A stretch of DNA of 64,000 nucleotides from NCBI GenBank assembly GCA_902774295.1, contig CACYHP010000001.1, forward strand, positions 930,001 to 994,000, given 5' to 3'. A program made the position numbers and the translations under genes. This document shows, piece after piece, positions 7,549 to 16,587 of this stretch (its first letter is position 1; each line of letters opens with the position of its first letter). The notes below the pieces were generated by a model. The model did no database searches. It had not been told where the DNA came from and saw only the letters and a program-made list of their open reading frames with translations. Source of the DNA: an uncultured Bacteroidia bacterium (GTDB taxonomy: Bacteria; Bacteroidota; Bacteroidia; Bacteroidales; F082).

Positions 7549-9086
7549 TATTTCAGATTCAATTTAGTGGTTTTTAAATAGTTTTCAACGTTTGCGATCT
7601 CTTTGTAGAACGGCGTGTCCTCGATGAAGAGCGGCACCATCTCGCGGATCTTATCGTAAACCTTACGTGAGGTAGGGGAGAGCTTGTCGGCAATCTTCAG
7701 GCAGTCTGTAGCCTGCGCCAACGCGATGTACTGTATCGCCATCACCTGGAAGCAGTTTTCGACCACCTGCTTGCAGATCAAAGCAGTGTTGGTGCCCATG
7801 CTCACGATGTCTTGGTTGTCGTTGTTGTTAGGGATGCTGTGCACGTAGTTCGGCATCGCGAGTGTCTGACACTCAGCTGTCGTCGAGGTGGCGGTGAACT
7901 GGCATGCCTGCATCCCGTAGTTCAAGCCGAGCGTCCCGAGGTTGAGGAACGGCGGCAAGATGCCGTTGATGCGGTCGTGGAACAGGTAGTTGAGCTGTCG
8001 TTCCGCTGTCATGCAGAGGCGCACGAGCGCTATCTTGACCTTGTCTTCCTCAAGCGAGATATAGTCGCCGTGGAAGTTTCCTCCATGATAAACGTATTGT
8101 GTATCCGGGTCGACGATAGGGTTGTCGCATGCCGAATTCAGTTCGTTCTCAATGATGTTGCGTGCATTTTGCAAGGTGTCGTAGATGGGACCGAGGATCT
8201 GCGGAGTGCAACGCAAGGAGTAATAAGCCTGAACTTTGTGCTCAAACACCTTCACGTCTTTATGACCGTAGTCGTACAGTTCGTGTGCGCGTTTCTTCAG
8301 GCACTGCGATCCTTCCGAGAGTTCGCGCATCCTGCGTGCCATCACCTGCTGTCCCTCGTGACGACGGCAGCTGTTTTCGCCTTCCGACATGTAATCGTCA
8401 AATGAAGCGGCAATCTCATTCATCCAGACGGCTGCGAGTGTAGCCCAGTCGAGGAGGTTCTCAGCGTGCAGCTGATTCACCACGCTGATGCCTGTCATCA
8501 CAGAGGTCCCGTTGGTGATGCTCAAGCCCTCGCGGATGTGCATCGTCAAAGGGGTGAGCCCGAGTTGTCTCATCACGTCGGCCGACTTACGCCATTCGCC
8601 TTTGTAATGCACCTCGCCCTCGCCGATGAGACAGAGCGCGATATGCGCCAGCTGAACCAAATCGCCGCTTGCTCCCACGCTGCCGTGCATCGGGATGAAA
8701 GGGTAGATGCCCTCGTTGATGAACGAAATCAACAGGTTAGCGACGTCGACATGAACTCCCGAACGGCATTGTAACACCGTGCCCAAGCGTGCAATCATTG
8801 CTGACTTGACATAAACATCGTCGAGTGGCTCGCCAGCACCAGTGGCATGACTGCGGATGATATTATATTGCAAATCAGTGAGATAACGGTCGTCAACGCG
8901 CCATTGTGCCATAGGACCGAAGCCTGTGTTGATGCCGTAAATCACTTTTTCGGCGGCGAATTTCTCCAAAAAACGGTAGCAAGCTTCCACACGAGCCTTC
9001 CAATCGTCGGAAACCTCAATGTTTTCGCCAGAATACAAAACTTTTTCTACTTCGCTGAGAGTTATTCTGTCCTTAAAAGTTATCAT
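7548..9086 (-). CDS. Aromatic amino acid ammonia-lyase, probably tyrosine ammonia-lyase
   Basis: The protein has 512 residues. The MIO-forming triad Ala139-Ser140-Gly141 lies in GSVGASGDLVQLAH. The catalytic tyrosine is Tyr50 in VIYGINTGFGPMAQ, and YVHSIPNNNDNQDIVSMG lies near the C-terminus. The segment LQYNIIRSHATGAGEPL with Ser79-His80 and the motif YGINTGFGPMAQ closely resemble the Flavobacterium johnsoniae tyrosine ammonia-lyase as I recall it, more than histidine ammonia-lyases of hut operons. No hutU, hutI or hutG gene is nearby. It deaminates tyrosine to p-coumarate, the aryl starter of flexirubin and aryl-polyene pigments. It is the promoter-proximal gene of the cluster, so starter supply and chain assembly are probably co-expressed. 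Histidase activity remains a formal alternative. Confidence 0.88.
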   Translation of the reverse strand: MITFKDRITLSEVEKVLYSGENIEVSDDWKARVEACYRFLEKFAAEKVIYGINTGFGPMAQWRVDDRYLTDLQYNIIRSHATGAGEPLDDVYVKSAMIARLGTVLQCRSGVHVDVANLLISFINEGIYPFIPMHGSVGASGDLVQLAHIALCLIGEGEVHYKGEWRKSADVMRQLGLTPLTMHIREGLSITNGTSVMTGISVVNQLHAENLLDWATLAAVWMNEIAASFDDYMSEGENSCRRHEGQQVMARRMRELSEGSQCLKKRAHELYDYGHKDVKVFEHKVQAYYSLRCTPQILGPIYDTLQNARNIIENELNSACDNPIVDPDTQYVYHGGNFHGDYISLEEDKVKIALVRLCMTAERQLNYLFHDRINGILPPFLNLGTLGLNYGMQACQFTATSTTAECQTLAMPNYVHSIPNNNDNQDIVSMGTNTALICKQVVENCFQVMAIQYIALAQATDCLKIADKLSPTSRKVYDKIREMVPLFIEDTPFYKEIANVENYLKTTKLNLK

Positions 9087-9120
9087 AAAACACTCGTTAT
9101 TGCAAAATTGTTAAAACTTG

Positions 9121-9153
9121 CAAAAATAACAAAAAAATCAACAGATTTCCAAA
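9121..9153 (-). promoter_or_regulatory. Candidate promoter of the polyene operon
   Basis: On the minus strand a TATTTTTGC box (complement of 9120-9128) lies about 35 bases before the ammonia-lyase start. A TTTTTGG stretch lies about 21 bases upstream of it. This matches the Bacteroidota TTTG / TAnnTTTG pattern. No intrinsic terminator or further promoter was seen inside the operon. Confidence 0.4.
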
Positions 9154-9209
9154 AATATATAAAAATAAAAAACATGCGACCTTTAAGATGGTCTGGTTAA
9201 GAAGAAGTA

Positions 9210-11195
9210 TTAGTTTTTGATAACTTTATAGTATTGGAATAAACTATCTGAGAATTGTAATTTTAAAATGTATATTCCTGATATCAGATTATTGATGTCG
9301 ATTGACGAGAAATTATCTGATAAAACATTATCAATCAATATATTACCTTGTAAGTCGAATAATTGGCAGCGGCAGAGCTCTTTATTTGATGAAATATTCA
9401 AAATCCCATTGCTCGGATTAGGGTAAATCATAGCATTGTTTTCAGAAATCTCATCAACGGCATCAAAGCAATAGCGATATGTCCAATTTTCTGGTAATGA
9501 GTTATCTAAATCTAAATCAATAAGTTGCAAAAACGGACCGTCGCCGTCAGGCTCAGTAGGCCACGGCTCTGAGTCAGCGTAATGCACCTCATCGATGACG
9601 TTGCCCCAAGCGTCTGCAATGACGATTTTTTCGGATTTATTGGAAAGCTTCCTCTGATATTCTCCGAAAGGAATATTGTTATAGTATTGAATATATGTCA
9701 AGGAGTCAGAACACAATACTAAAGAGTCGCGGGCTGCGAGTTGTGAGCCATTAGGAAACTGGTATGTGATGCCTAACTCGCGAAGATATATTCCGGTAAG
9801 GTCGACATCGTCGTCGCCGTTGTTGTTAATCTGAATGAACTCAAGTTGGTTGCCGTTGATAGTGTCGACATCGGCCGGATGATAATGAATTCTGGATATT
9901 ACCAGAGGTGGCAAATAGATGTCGTCACAGTTGTCGTACGAACCGATATTCTGGTTTAACCAATTGATTCTCTGCTGAATCCATGTCTTCATCGACTGTA
10001 CTTCTGATGCATGAGAGTTCATCTGGTGCCATCTCTGGTTGTCGCGAACTACAGCTTCTGAAATCCAGGAGTCAATTTCGTCCATACGGTCGCATAACCT
10101 GTTGTAATCCAATACATTGCCATCTGAAGTTACCTCAAACCAACGTTTAGCCAAGTAGCATCTGAATTCATCGGTGTTGAACAAGTTAATCCAGAATTTA
10201 GGACCGGTATTGTCGTGATTGTCGAACTGCCACACGTCGTATCGACTTCGATCCCCAAACTCATCGTGACCATACGCGAGGTTATAGTCCCAGATAGGAC
10301 CGGCACGCAACTTGCCTCTGTTGTCCTTATGGAAAAACGTACTCAAATGATACACATCGACATTTGATGAGAATTCTGCCATAATCATGAAATCCACAAA
10401 AGTGGATACATCAATGATGCTTGGGATACCGTTATCTATTGAAACATTGTGACTTTCCGCTTTATCTGCAAGGTCGAAGAACACATTTTTTATATAATTG
10501 TGTTGTGCTGCCGTTATATTTCCAGGTTTGGGATATTCATGAATAAAAACTGCAGGTTGAGGCCACCAGTTACCGTTGTTGCTTTCCATTTCCCATTCAT
10601 AATAATCGCCATCCGACCTGTCTGTTTGGACGATATGTCCGCCGTCTTTATCAATGTTTACACGGTTGTCGTCAGCCTTGATCTTCTCCATGAAGACATA
10701 AAGTCCCTTGTAATCGTCGTTGATGATAACCTCGCAATAAACGCGTCTGGAAGCATATTGCCCAAGTTGTTCGAAAAGTTCGTATGACAACACATCACGT
10801 AAACCTGTCTGGTCGAAAGCCAAGGAGTTGAGCACCCAGTCATTCTCTTTCGGCATGCCTAACAGACTGACATTGTTATTCGTAACATCATCATCCATCA
10901 GTGTTTCAAAGCCGTAAGGCTTTTTAGGCAGCATCTGCGACGAACTTCCACGTATTTCGATGCCGATGCGGCCGTCATAATTCAAAAACTCAGGGCTGTT
11001 AGTGTCCGAAAGGTAATTCCTTGACCCGTCCTGATGCCATATTATCTTCATTGTTCCTAACACCTTAGGCTCGTCGGGGATGTTGACGTGGCCGTCGGTT
11101 TCGATAACCACAATAGGAAGGTTGCTGTCGGTGAAATTTTGCGCCACCGACAGGATTGGAATCCAAAATAATAATATAACAAATAGTTTCTTCAT
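9210..11195 (-). CDS. Secreted CotH-kinase-family protein with lamin-tail and T9SS sorting domains
   Basis: The protein has 661 residues and an N-terminal signal peptide (MKKLFVILLFWIPILSVAQ). Residues about 25-420 form a CotH-type domain, with GRIGIEIRGSSSQMLPKKPY, the stretch YCEVIINDDYKGLYVFMEK and AGPIWDYNLAYG. The region around 430-560 (LVISRIHYHPADV to GPFLQLIDLD) looks like a lamin-tail domain. The last ~80 residues (MIYPNPSNGILNIS ... YYKVIKN) are a type A T9SS sorting domain. It should be exported to the cell surface. CotH phosphorylates spore-coat proteins in Bacillus; in Bacteroidota the substrate is unknown, so kinase activity is only inferred. It is transcribed towards the polyene operon but separated from it by a promoter. 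Confidence 0.85.
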   Translation of the reverse strand: MKKLFVILLFWIPILSVAQNFTDSNLPIVVIETDGHVNIPDEPKVLGTMKIIWHQDGSRNYLSDTNSPEFLNYDGRIGIEIRGSSSQMLPKKPYGFETLMDDDVTNNNVSLLGMPKENDWVLNSLAFDQTGLRDVLSYELFEQLGQYASRRVYCEVIINDDYKGLYVFMEKIKADDNRVNIDKDGGHIVQTDRSDGDYYEWEMESNNGNWWPQPAVFIHEYPKPGNITAAQHNYIKNVFFDLADKAESHNVSIDNGIPSIIDVSTFVDFMIMAEFSSNVDVYHLSTFFHKDNRGKLRAGPIWDYNLAYGHDEFGDRSRYDVWQFDNHDNTGPKFWINLFNTDEFRCYLAKRWFEVTSDGNVLDYNRLCDRMDEIDSWISEAVVRDNQRWHQMNSHASEVQSMKTWIQQRINWLNQNIGSYDNCDDIYLPPLVISRIHYHPADVDTINGNQLEFIQINNNGDDDVDLTGIYLRELGITYQFPNGSQLAARDSLVLCSDSLTYIQYYNNIPFGEYQRKLSNKSEKIVIADAWGNVIDEVHYADSEPWPTEPDGDGPFLQLIDLDLDNSLPENWTYRYCFDAVDEISENNAMIYPNPSNGILNISSNKELCRCQLFDLQGNILIDNVLSDNFSSIDINNLISGIYILKLQFSDSLFQYYKVIKN

Positions 11196-11202
11196 AATTT
11201 GT

Positions 11203-11340
11203 TGTCATTTCGAGCTTGTCGAGACCTGAGCTTGCGAAAGCATTCACCTTGGTGAATAAATACTTTTGATCCGTAAACAATTGAATAAGTCCGTTAAACA
11301 AGGATTTCTCCATTTCGCTTCGCTCCAGTCGAAATGACGG
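11203..11340. repeat. Inverted palindromic repeat, 'TTTCTCCATTTCGCT' type, copy 1
   Basis: The region runs from TTGTCATTTCGAGCTTGTCG on the left to GGATTTCTCCATTTCGCTTC and CAGTCGAAATGACGG on the right, so GTCATTTCGA recurs as its complement TCGAAATGAC about 110 bases later. The same sequence family occurs at 42069-42187. It lies between two genes and upstream of the CotH-type gene. It resembles non-autonomous palindromic elements common in Bacteroidota intergenic regions. Confidence 0.75.
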
Positions 11341-11346
11341 AGAGCG

Positions 11347-12342
11347 TTATTCTTCAGGATACTCCGGAATCTCCATTATCTTCAGAGATTCTGCAAAGTA
11401 TGTTGATGCGGTGAGCTGTGGGTAGTTGAGCAGTACAGATATTGCATCCTGGTGCTCGGCGCGGATTTTCACCATCTCTTCTTCAATCTCCAAAGCTATA
11501 GGGAGTTGTTCGTTGAAACGGATCTCGCTGGCTCTTTCCACTGCATCGCGGATTATCGGCGCTACTTCTTCGTAATATTTCAGCAGAACCTTGTTGCGTG
11601 CATCTTCGTCCTCAGTGTCAAGTTTTGCTGCATATTTCTTGTAAATCTCAGCACATTGCTTATCAGCTTCCTGATAAACATTATCGGCTTTGTCGCCAAT
11701 GGCTGTCCATCTGTCGATGGTAGGCTGCAGTGGCTCAAGATATTCGCTGGCTTCCATGGCTTGTGCCAACATCGCGGCCTCTGCCTGGCCTTCCTTATAA
11801 TGTTTCTCCAGATATGCCTCCTGTTCCTCCTCGCTCATGGTGGCGAGCATGTCGATTTCTTCTTTCGTGAGACCTGTGTAAAGCTCGGCATTCTTGTATG
11901 CGGCATCCATAATCTGGGCTGAATCGGCATACTGTAGAGGTATTTGGAACACCTTGCCGGTGAGGTCTAACACCTTCATCTGGAACTTCATGACTTCGCT
12001 TGACATCATCTTTAAGCCCTGTCCGCCAAGCTCGGCTTTTTTATAGCTGACCATCTGCTGCACCGATGGAATAGGCTTAAGCTGACGCATTATGCCTTCA
12101 TAGGTGAGAGGCTCATCGCTTTCCTCCATGACTGCCGGCTCTTCTGCCTCCACGTCGGGAATCTGGCCTACGATGGCATCAGATACCTTGTCGGCTGCTT
12201 TTTCTGATGTCTTCTCAATGATCTTGTCTTCAGTCTTCTTTTGCGCTTTTTTCGCAGCTTTTTCTAGTAAACCGCCTATCTGCGCGTTGGCTGCACATGT
12301 GCCGACGACTACGGCGATTATCAACAATAAAAGTCTTTTCAT
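11347..12342 (-). CDS. Secreted helical protein of unknown function
   Basis: I did not recognise this family. From the ATG at 12342 the protein has 331 residues with a clear signal peptide (MKRLLLLIIAVVVGTCAANAQ). A Lys/Glu-rich helical segment follows (EKAAKKAQKKTEDKIIEKTS). The rest is almost entirely helix-forming and rich in Glu, Ala and Gln. The longer frame starting at 12369 would place nine residues before the signal peptide and is less likely. It has no T9SS tail and no lipobox, so a periplasmic location is likely. Both neighbours are secreted, but nothing else indicates a function. Confidence 0.75.
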   Translation of the reverse strand: MKRLLLLIIAVVVGTCAANAQIGGLLEKAAKKAQKKTEDKIIEKTSEKAADKVSDAIVGQIPDVEAEEPAVMEESDEPLTYEGIMRQLKPIPSVQQMVSYKKAELGGQGLKMMSSEVMKFQMKVLDLTGKVFQIPLQYADSAQIMDAAYKNAELYTGLTKEEIDMLATMSEEEQEAYLEKHYKEGQAEAAMLAQAMEASEYLEPLQPTIDRWTAIGDKADNVYQEADKQCAEIYKKYAAKLDTEDEDARNKVLLKYYEEVAPIIRDAVERASEIRFNEQLPIALEIEEEMVKIRAEHQDAISVLLNYPQLTASTYFAESLKIMEIPEYPEE

Positions 12343-12371
12343 AGTTATAGTTTTAAAGGTTAGATTCAATA

Positions 12372-13442
12372 TTATTTAACTATTATTTTTTTGGATAAAC
12401 CATCGCCTATCTTTACAAAATATATCCCTTTTTCAAGCGTAATGGTTTCTTTTTCAATGATTTTTCTCTCTAAGACTATTTGTCCAAGGGTATTGGTGAT
12501 TGTCAATGCTCCGGTGCCTTCTATTGTGATGTCTCCGTTTGACGGGTTAGGGTAGATGCTCATCGTCGAGATGTTGTGTTCGTCAACAGACTCATATCCG
12601 GCTGTTGCCCATAGTGTGAACATTGCTGTGGCGCAGTCGCAGTCGAGAGCAAAGAAAATGTCGAGATATGCCATCGTCCCGGTCTCAATGTCTGGTGACA
12701 ACGTGGCAATGCCTGTGAAATCAACGGTTTCGTTAGGTTCAGCATGGAATTGGGTGTGCTCTGTCCCGTCAATATACATGTGCAAGTCAGAGAAATAAAT
12801 AGTGTGTGGCGTTATTATGACATTGGCAGGTTCATAACCCAAATTGAGGAATGTGCAGTTGAATTCGACTTGAGAGCCAGGTTCTGCAGTGGTGTAAAAG
12901 CTAAACGGCTCAACGGCCACCTCGTATTTTCCGACCATATCGACTCTGATGTCGTCGAGGGTTAGTATGCAGTCGCCGCAGTATGACTGCACTGCATGTA
13001 TGCCGAAATACTCATAATCAGCTAGCATTTCTTCAATGTAAGCCGAGAATTTCTCGTAGGTGTCGCCGCTGACGGTCTCATCGAGCAGAAGCTGTGTCAT
13101 GGCGCTGGGATTAGCTTCGTTGCCTGCCCATATTTCCATATGATATCCGCCGTCGGATATTGCCCAGAGTGTGAATCTGTATTTCAGTTCCTGGCTCATA
13201 AACATAGGCATGAACATCCACGATTCGGCGCTGTTGGTATACGCGTACCAGTTGCCGGTATGTGGTGTGCGATTATGGTCTTTGTCGAGGTATCCCGCAA
13301 GCCAAGAGTTGTCGTCACACACCCATCCCACAGGCACTTCCTCGTCGTGGTTACCATATTCGAACCCTTCAATGAGCATGCTGTCAGCAAACGCAATTCT
13401 CGCTGCAAACAATATAAATAAGGTGAATAAAAGTTTTTTCAT
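12372..13442 (-). CDS. Secreted beta-rich protein with T9SS sorting domain
   Basis: The protein has 356 residues and a signal peptide (MKKLLFTLFILFAARIAFA). Residues about 22-165 (IEGFEYGNHDEEVPVGWVCD ... CGDCILTLDDIRV) resemble the choice-of-anchor or cleaved-adhesin jelly-roll found in secreted Bacteroidota proteins. A second beta domain follows (VAVEPFSFYTTAEPGSQVEF). The C-terminus (MSIYPNPSNGDITIEG to LSKKIIVK) is a type A T9SS sorting domain. Surface adhesion or glycan binding is plausible but not shown. It has its own likely promoter at 13465-13472. Confidence 0.82.
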   Translation of the reverse strand: MKKLLFTLFILFAARIAFADSMLIEGFEYGNHDEEVPVGWVCDDNSWLAGYLDKDHNRTPHTGNWYAYTNSAESWMFMPMFMSQELKYRFTLWAISDGGYHMEIWAGNEANPSAMTQLLLDETVSGDTYEKFSAYIEEMLADYEYFGIHAVQSYCGDCILTLDDIRVDMVGKYEVAVEPFSFYTTAEPGSQVEFNCTFLNLGYEPANVIITPHTIYFSDLHMYIDGTEHTQFHAEPNETVDFTGIATLSPDIETGTMAYLDIFFALDCDCATAMFTLWATAGYESVDEHNISTMSIYPNPSNGDITIEGTGALTITNTLGQIVLERKIIEKETITLEKGIYFVKIGDGLSKKIIVK

Positions 13443-13464
13443 AGATTAAATGATTATCGAATTG

Positions 13465-13472
13465 CAAAAATA
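13465..13472 (-). promoter_or_regulatory. Candidate -7 box for the T9SS protein at 12372
   Basis: The minus strand reads TATTTTTG followed by C, 22 bases before the start codon, in an AT-rich gap. A clear -33 box was not identified. Confidence 0.35.
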
Positions 13473-13519
13473 TAAAAAATTGATAAAAGATTAAAGAAAA
13501 ATGATAAAAGATTTTAATA

Positions 13520-13556
13520 AAAAAAAGGTAGAGACGTCATACAATGGCGTCTCTAC
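13520..13556 (-). terminator. Intrinsic terminator of the infB operon, made from a 29-bp repeat
   Basis: Bases 13528-13556 form a palindrome (GTAGAGACG ... CGTCTCTAC). On the minus strand it is followed by a run of eight T (complement of 13520-13527). It lies 33 bases after the infB stop codon. The same palindrome recurs at 33711, 42535 and 57191. Confidence 0.8.
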
Positions 13557-13588
13557 TATCATTTAAACGGTAAACAGTAAACGGTAAA

Positions 13589-16519
13589 CTAAAGCTTACG
13601 GCTTACTTCTTTCTCCGTATAACCTTCAATGATATCTCCAACCTTGATGTCGTTGAAGTTCTCAATGTTCAAACCGCATTCGAAGCCTGCGGAGACCTCC
13701 TTCACGTCGTCTTTGAAACGTTTCAGAGAGCCGAGTGTGCCTTGGTGAACCACGATGCCATCGCGGATGAGACGTATCTTCGTCTGACGGTTGACCTTTC
13801 CGTCGAGCACCATACATCCTGCGATATTTCCAACCTTGCTGATGTGGAACACCTCACGGATCTCGATGTTGCAGGTGACGACCTCTTGGATCTCAGGAGC
13901 CAACATACCTTCGATAGCTGACTTGATTTCCTCGATAGCAGTGTAGATGATTGAGTACAGACGGATATCGATCTGCTCTTTCTCGGCAATCTTTCTGGCC
14001 TGCATAGTCGGGCGCACGTTGAAGCCCACAATGACAGCGTTGGATGCTGATGCCAGCATGATATCGGCCTCGCTGATAGCACCCACTGACTTGTGGATGA
14101 TGTTCACCTGTACCTCTTCTGTCGAGAGTTTCAGCAATGAGTCGGACAATGCCTCCACAGAGCCGTCCACGTCAGCTTTGACGATGATGTTGAGCTCTTT
14201 GAAGTCGCCGATGGCGATACGACGTCCGATTTCATCCAAGGTGATGTGTTTCTGGGTTCTGATACCCATCTCACGCTGCAGCTGCTGACGTCTGTTGGCG
14301 ATTGTCTTAACCTCGCGTTCGTCGGTCATCACGTTGAAGTTGTCGCCTGCCTGTGGAGCACCGTTCAAACCGAGTAACAAGAGTGGGGTAGAAGGACCAG
14401 CTTCTTTCAACGGCTGGTTGCGCTCGTTGAACATAGCCTTCACCTTGCCGTATGTTGTGCCTGCGAGAACCATGTCGCCGACGTGTAATGTTCCTTCCTG
14501 CACCAAAAGTTTTGCCACGTAGCCACGTCCCTTGTCGAGTGCCGATTCGATGACAGCACCTTTGGCTAATTTGTTTGGATTACCTTTGAGGTCGAGCATC
14601 TCGGCTTCGAGAAGCACCTTCTCGAGCAACTCGTCGACGCCGATACCTTGTTTTGCTGATATCTCCTGTGACTGCACCTTGCCGCCCCATTCCTCAACGA
14701 GGATGTTCATGTCGGCAAGCTGACGGTAGATCTTCTGTGGGTCAGCCGTTGGCTTATCGATCTTATTGATAGCGAATACGATAGGCACGTTGGCGGCGTG
14801 AGCGTGGTTGATAGCCTCGACGGTCTGCGGCATCACGTTGTCATCAGCAGCGATGACGATGATGGCGACGTCGGTGATCTTGGCACCACGGGCACGCATA
14901 GCTGTAAACGCCTCGTGACCAGGAGTATCGAGGAATGTTATCTTCTTGCCAGTGCTGGTCTTCACCTCGTAAGCACCGATGTGCTGGGTGATACCGCCAG
15001 CCTCGCCAGCCACCACGTTGGTGCTTCTGATGAAGTCCAACAACTTGGTCTTACCATGGTCGACGTGACCCATGACGGTGACGACAGGAGCTCTTGGGAC
15101 GAGGTCTTCCGGATTGTCAGGCTCGTCGGCTTCTGCGATGGCTTCCTGCACGTCCATGCTCTGGAACTCGACTTTGAAGCCGAACTCCTCTGCTACGACT
15201 TGCAGAATCTCAGCGTCCAGACGCTGGTTGATGGAGACGAACATGCCGAGGCTCATGCAGGTAGCGATGACCTTGGTCACAGGGATGTTCATCAATGTTG
15301 CCAACTCGTTGGCGGTGACGAACTCCGTGACCTTGAGGATTTTCTGTTCCTCCATTTCGTGCATTCTTTCCTCCTCAAGCTCGTTCTGGATGTTGTGACG
15401 TTTCTCACGACGGTGCTTTGAAGTCTTCGACTTTCCAAGTGGCGACAGTCTTGCGAGTGTCTCCTTGATCTGTTTCTGGATTTCTTCATCCGAAAGCTCA
15501 GGCTTCTCTTCAAAGATAGGCTGTTTGCCCTTCTTGAAGCGGTCTTTCGAGCGTTTCTCGTCTTTGCCAGGTTTTCCACCTTGACCTTGCTGCTTGCCAC
15601 CTTGTTGTGGCTTACCGCCTTTATCTTTTGGCTTGTCAGCGCCCGCCACCTCGTTAGGGTTGACAGGTGAGTTGCCTATACGTTTACGTTTTTTCTTCTT
15701 GTCCTTCTTGTCTTCACCAGATGTCGCTACAGGTTTGCCTTTGCCTTTATGCTCCACAGGAAGCTCGATCTTATCGACAATTCTTGGACCTTCCAATTTC
15801 GTGAATTTGGTAGGGATGAAGTTGTCTTCAGCACTTAGCTCTGGTTTGGCAGGCTGTTGCTCTGGCTCTGCCGGTTTCTTCGGTTGTGGCTGAACAGGCT
15901 TAGGTTGCGGCTTTGGTTGAGCCGGTTTTGGCGCCTCAACAGGTTTTGCAGGCTGAGCCGGTTTAGGCTGTGGCTTTTCCTCTTTCTTGCCAGTGTTTCC
16001 GGGCTGTCCGTCACCCTTCTGTTCCTTGGCCTTCTTGCCGCCGTCCAAATCAATCTTGCCTACGACATTTAACTTAATAGCCTCAACTTTTTCTTCCTGT
16101 TTCTCTTCTTTTTTAACCTCGACCTTCTCTTCTTTCTTCTCCTTTATCTCAATCTTCTCCTCCTTATCCTCTTTATCCTTCTTCTCCTCTTTATCCTTCT
16201 TATCATTGACAAGGATATTCGATTTGATGGAGACGATCTCCTCTTCTTCTTCAACGACTTTCGGCTTCTCTGTCGATTCAACGGTGATGGTTTTACCTTT
16301 GAAAGCGATGTTTCCGAGCTGATCGGCGTTTTTCTTCACTTCTTTTTCGCCCTGATATTCCTTCACGACGAGTGCATACTGCTCCTCTGTGAGCTTGGTG
16401 TTTGGCGATGGGTCGATGCTCATGCCTTTCTTGGCAAGAAATTCCACAATTGTCGAGGTGCCTACGTTAAACTCCCTCGCAGCCTTTGATAATCTGATGT
16501 TTTTAACTTCTTCGGACAT
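13589..16519 (-). CDS. infB: Translation initiation factor IF-2
   Basis: The protein has 976 residues. It opens with an IF2 N-terminal domain ([22 protein letters not shown], about 10-31). A long low-complexity linker of Lys/Glu- and Pro/Gln-rich repeats follows (about 65-360). A second N-domain comes next ([20 protein letters not shown]). The GTPase domain then has GHVDHGKT at about 483-490, DTPGHEAF and NKIDKP. C-terminal beta-barrel domains complete it. IF-2 brings initiator tRNA to the 30S subunit and hydrolyses GTP on subunit joining. The expanded linker is common in Bacteroidota. It is the last gene of rimP-nusA-infB and is followed by a strong terminator. Confidence 0.98.
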   Translation of the reverse strand: MSEEVKNIRLSKAAREFNVGTSTIVEFLAKKGMSIDPSPNTKLTEEQYALVVKEYQGEKEVKKNADQLGNIAFKGKTITVESTEKPKVVEEEEEIVSIKSNILVNDKKDKEEKKDKEDKEEKIEIKEKKEEKVEVKKEEKQEEKVEAIKLNVVGKIDLDGGKKAKEQKGDGQPGNTGKKEEKPQPKPAQPAKPVEAPKPAQPKPQPKPVQPQPKKPAEPEQQPAKPELSAEDNFIPTKFTKLEGPRIVDKIELPVEHKGKGKPVATSGEDKKDKKKKRKRIGNSPVNPNEVAGADKPKDKGGKPQQGGKQQGQGGKPGKDEKRSKDRFKKGKQPIFEEKPELSDEEIQKQIKETLARLSPLGKSKTSKHRREKRHNIQNELEEERMHEMEEQKILKVTEFVTANELATLMNIPVTKVIATCMSLGMFVSINQRLDAEILQVVAEEFGFKVEFQSMDVQEAIAEADEPDNPEDLVPRAPVVTVMGHVDHGKTKLLDFIRSTNVVAGEAGGITQHIGAYEVKTSTGKKITFLDTPGHEAFTAMRARGAKITDVAIIVIAADDNVMPQTVEAINHAHAANVPIVFAINKIDKPTADPQKIYRQLADMNILVEEWGGKVQSQEISAKQGIGVDELLEKVLLEAEMLDLKGNPNKLAKGAVIESALDKGRGYVAKLLVQEGTLHVGDMVLAGTTYGKVKAMFNERNQPLKEAGPSTPLLLLGLNGAPQAGDNFNVMTDEREVKTIANRRQQLQREMGIRTQKHITLDEIGRRIAIGDFKELNIIVKADVDGSVEALSDSLLKLSTEEVQVNIIHKSVGAISEADIMLASASNAVIVGFNVRPTMQARKIAEKEQIDIRLYSIIYTAIEEIKSAIEGMLAPEIQEVVTCNIEIREVFHISKVGNIAGCMVLDGKVNRQTKIRLIRDGIVVHQGTLGSLKRFKDDVKEVSAGFECGLNIENFNDIKVGDIIEGYTEKEVSRKL

Positions 16520-16587
16520 AAAAATTTCTAATTTTGTTAAATTTTTCTCTAATCTTTATAAAACTTTTAAACTGTAAACAGTAAACT

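Noticed and set aside
7548..9086. Histidine ammonia-lyase of a hut operon
   Set aside because: No other hut gene is present. The sequence matches the flexirubin-type tyrosine lyase, and the gene heads a polyene operon.
11065..11313. Open frame of 82 codons on the minus strand across the CotH start
   Set aside because: It runs through the palindromic repeat and the signal peptide of the CotH gene in another frame; no homology or ribosome site was seen.
13589..16519. Possible CRISPR or coding repeat in the infB linker
   Set aside because: The low-complexity Lys/Glu/Pro repeats are part of the IF-2 linker, which is expanded in Bacteroidota; no spacers or regular repeat length exist.
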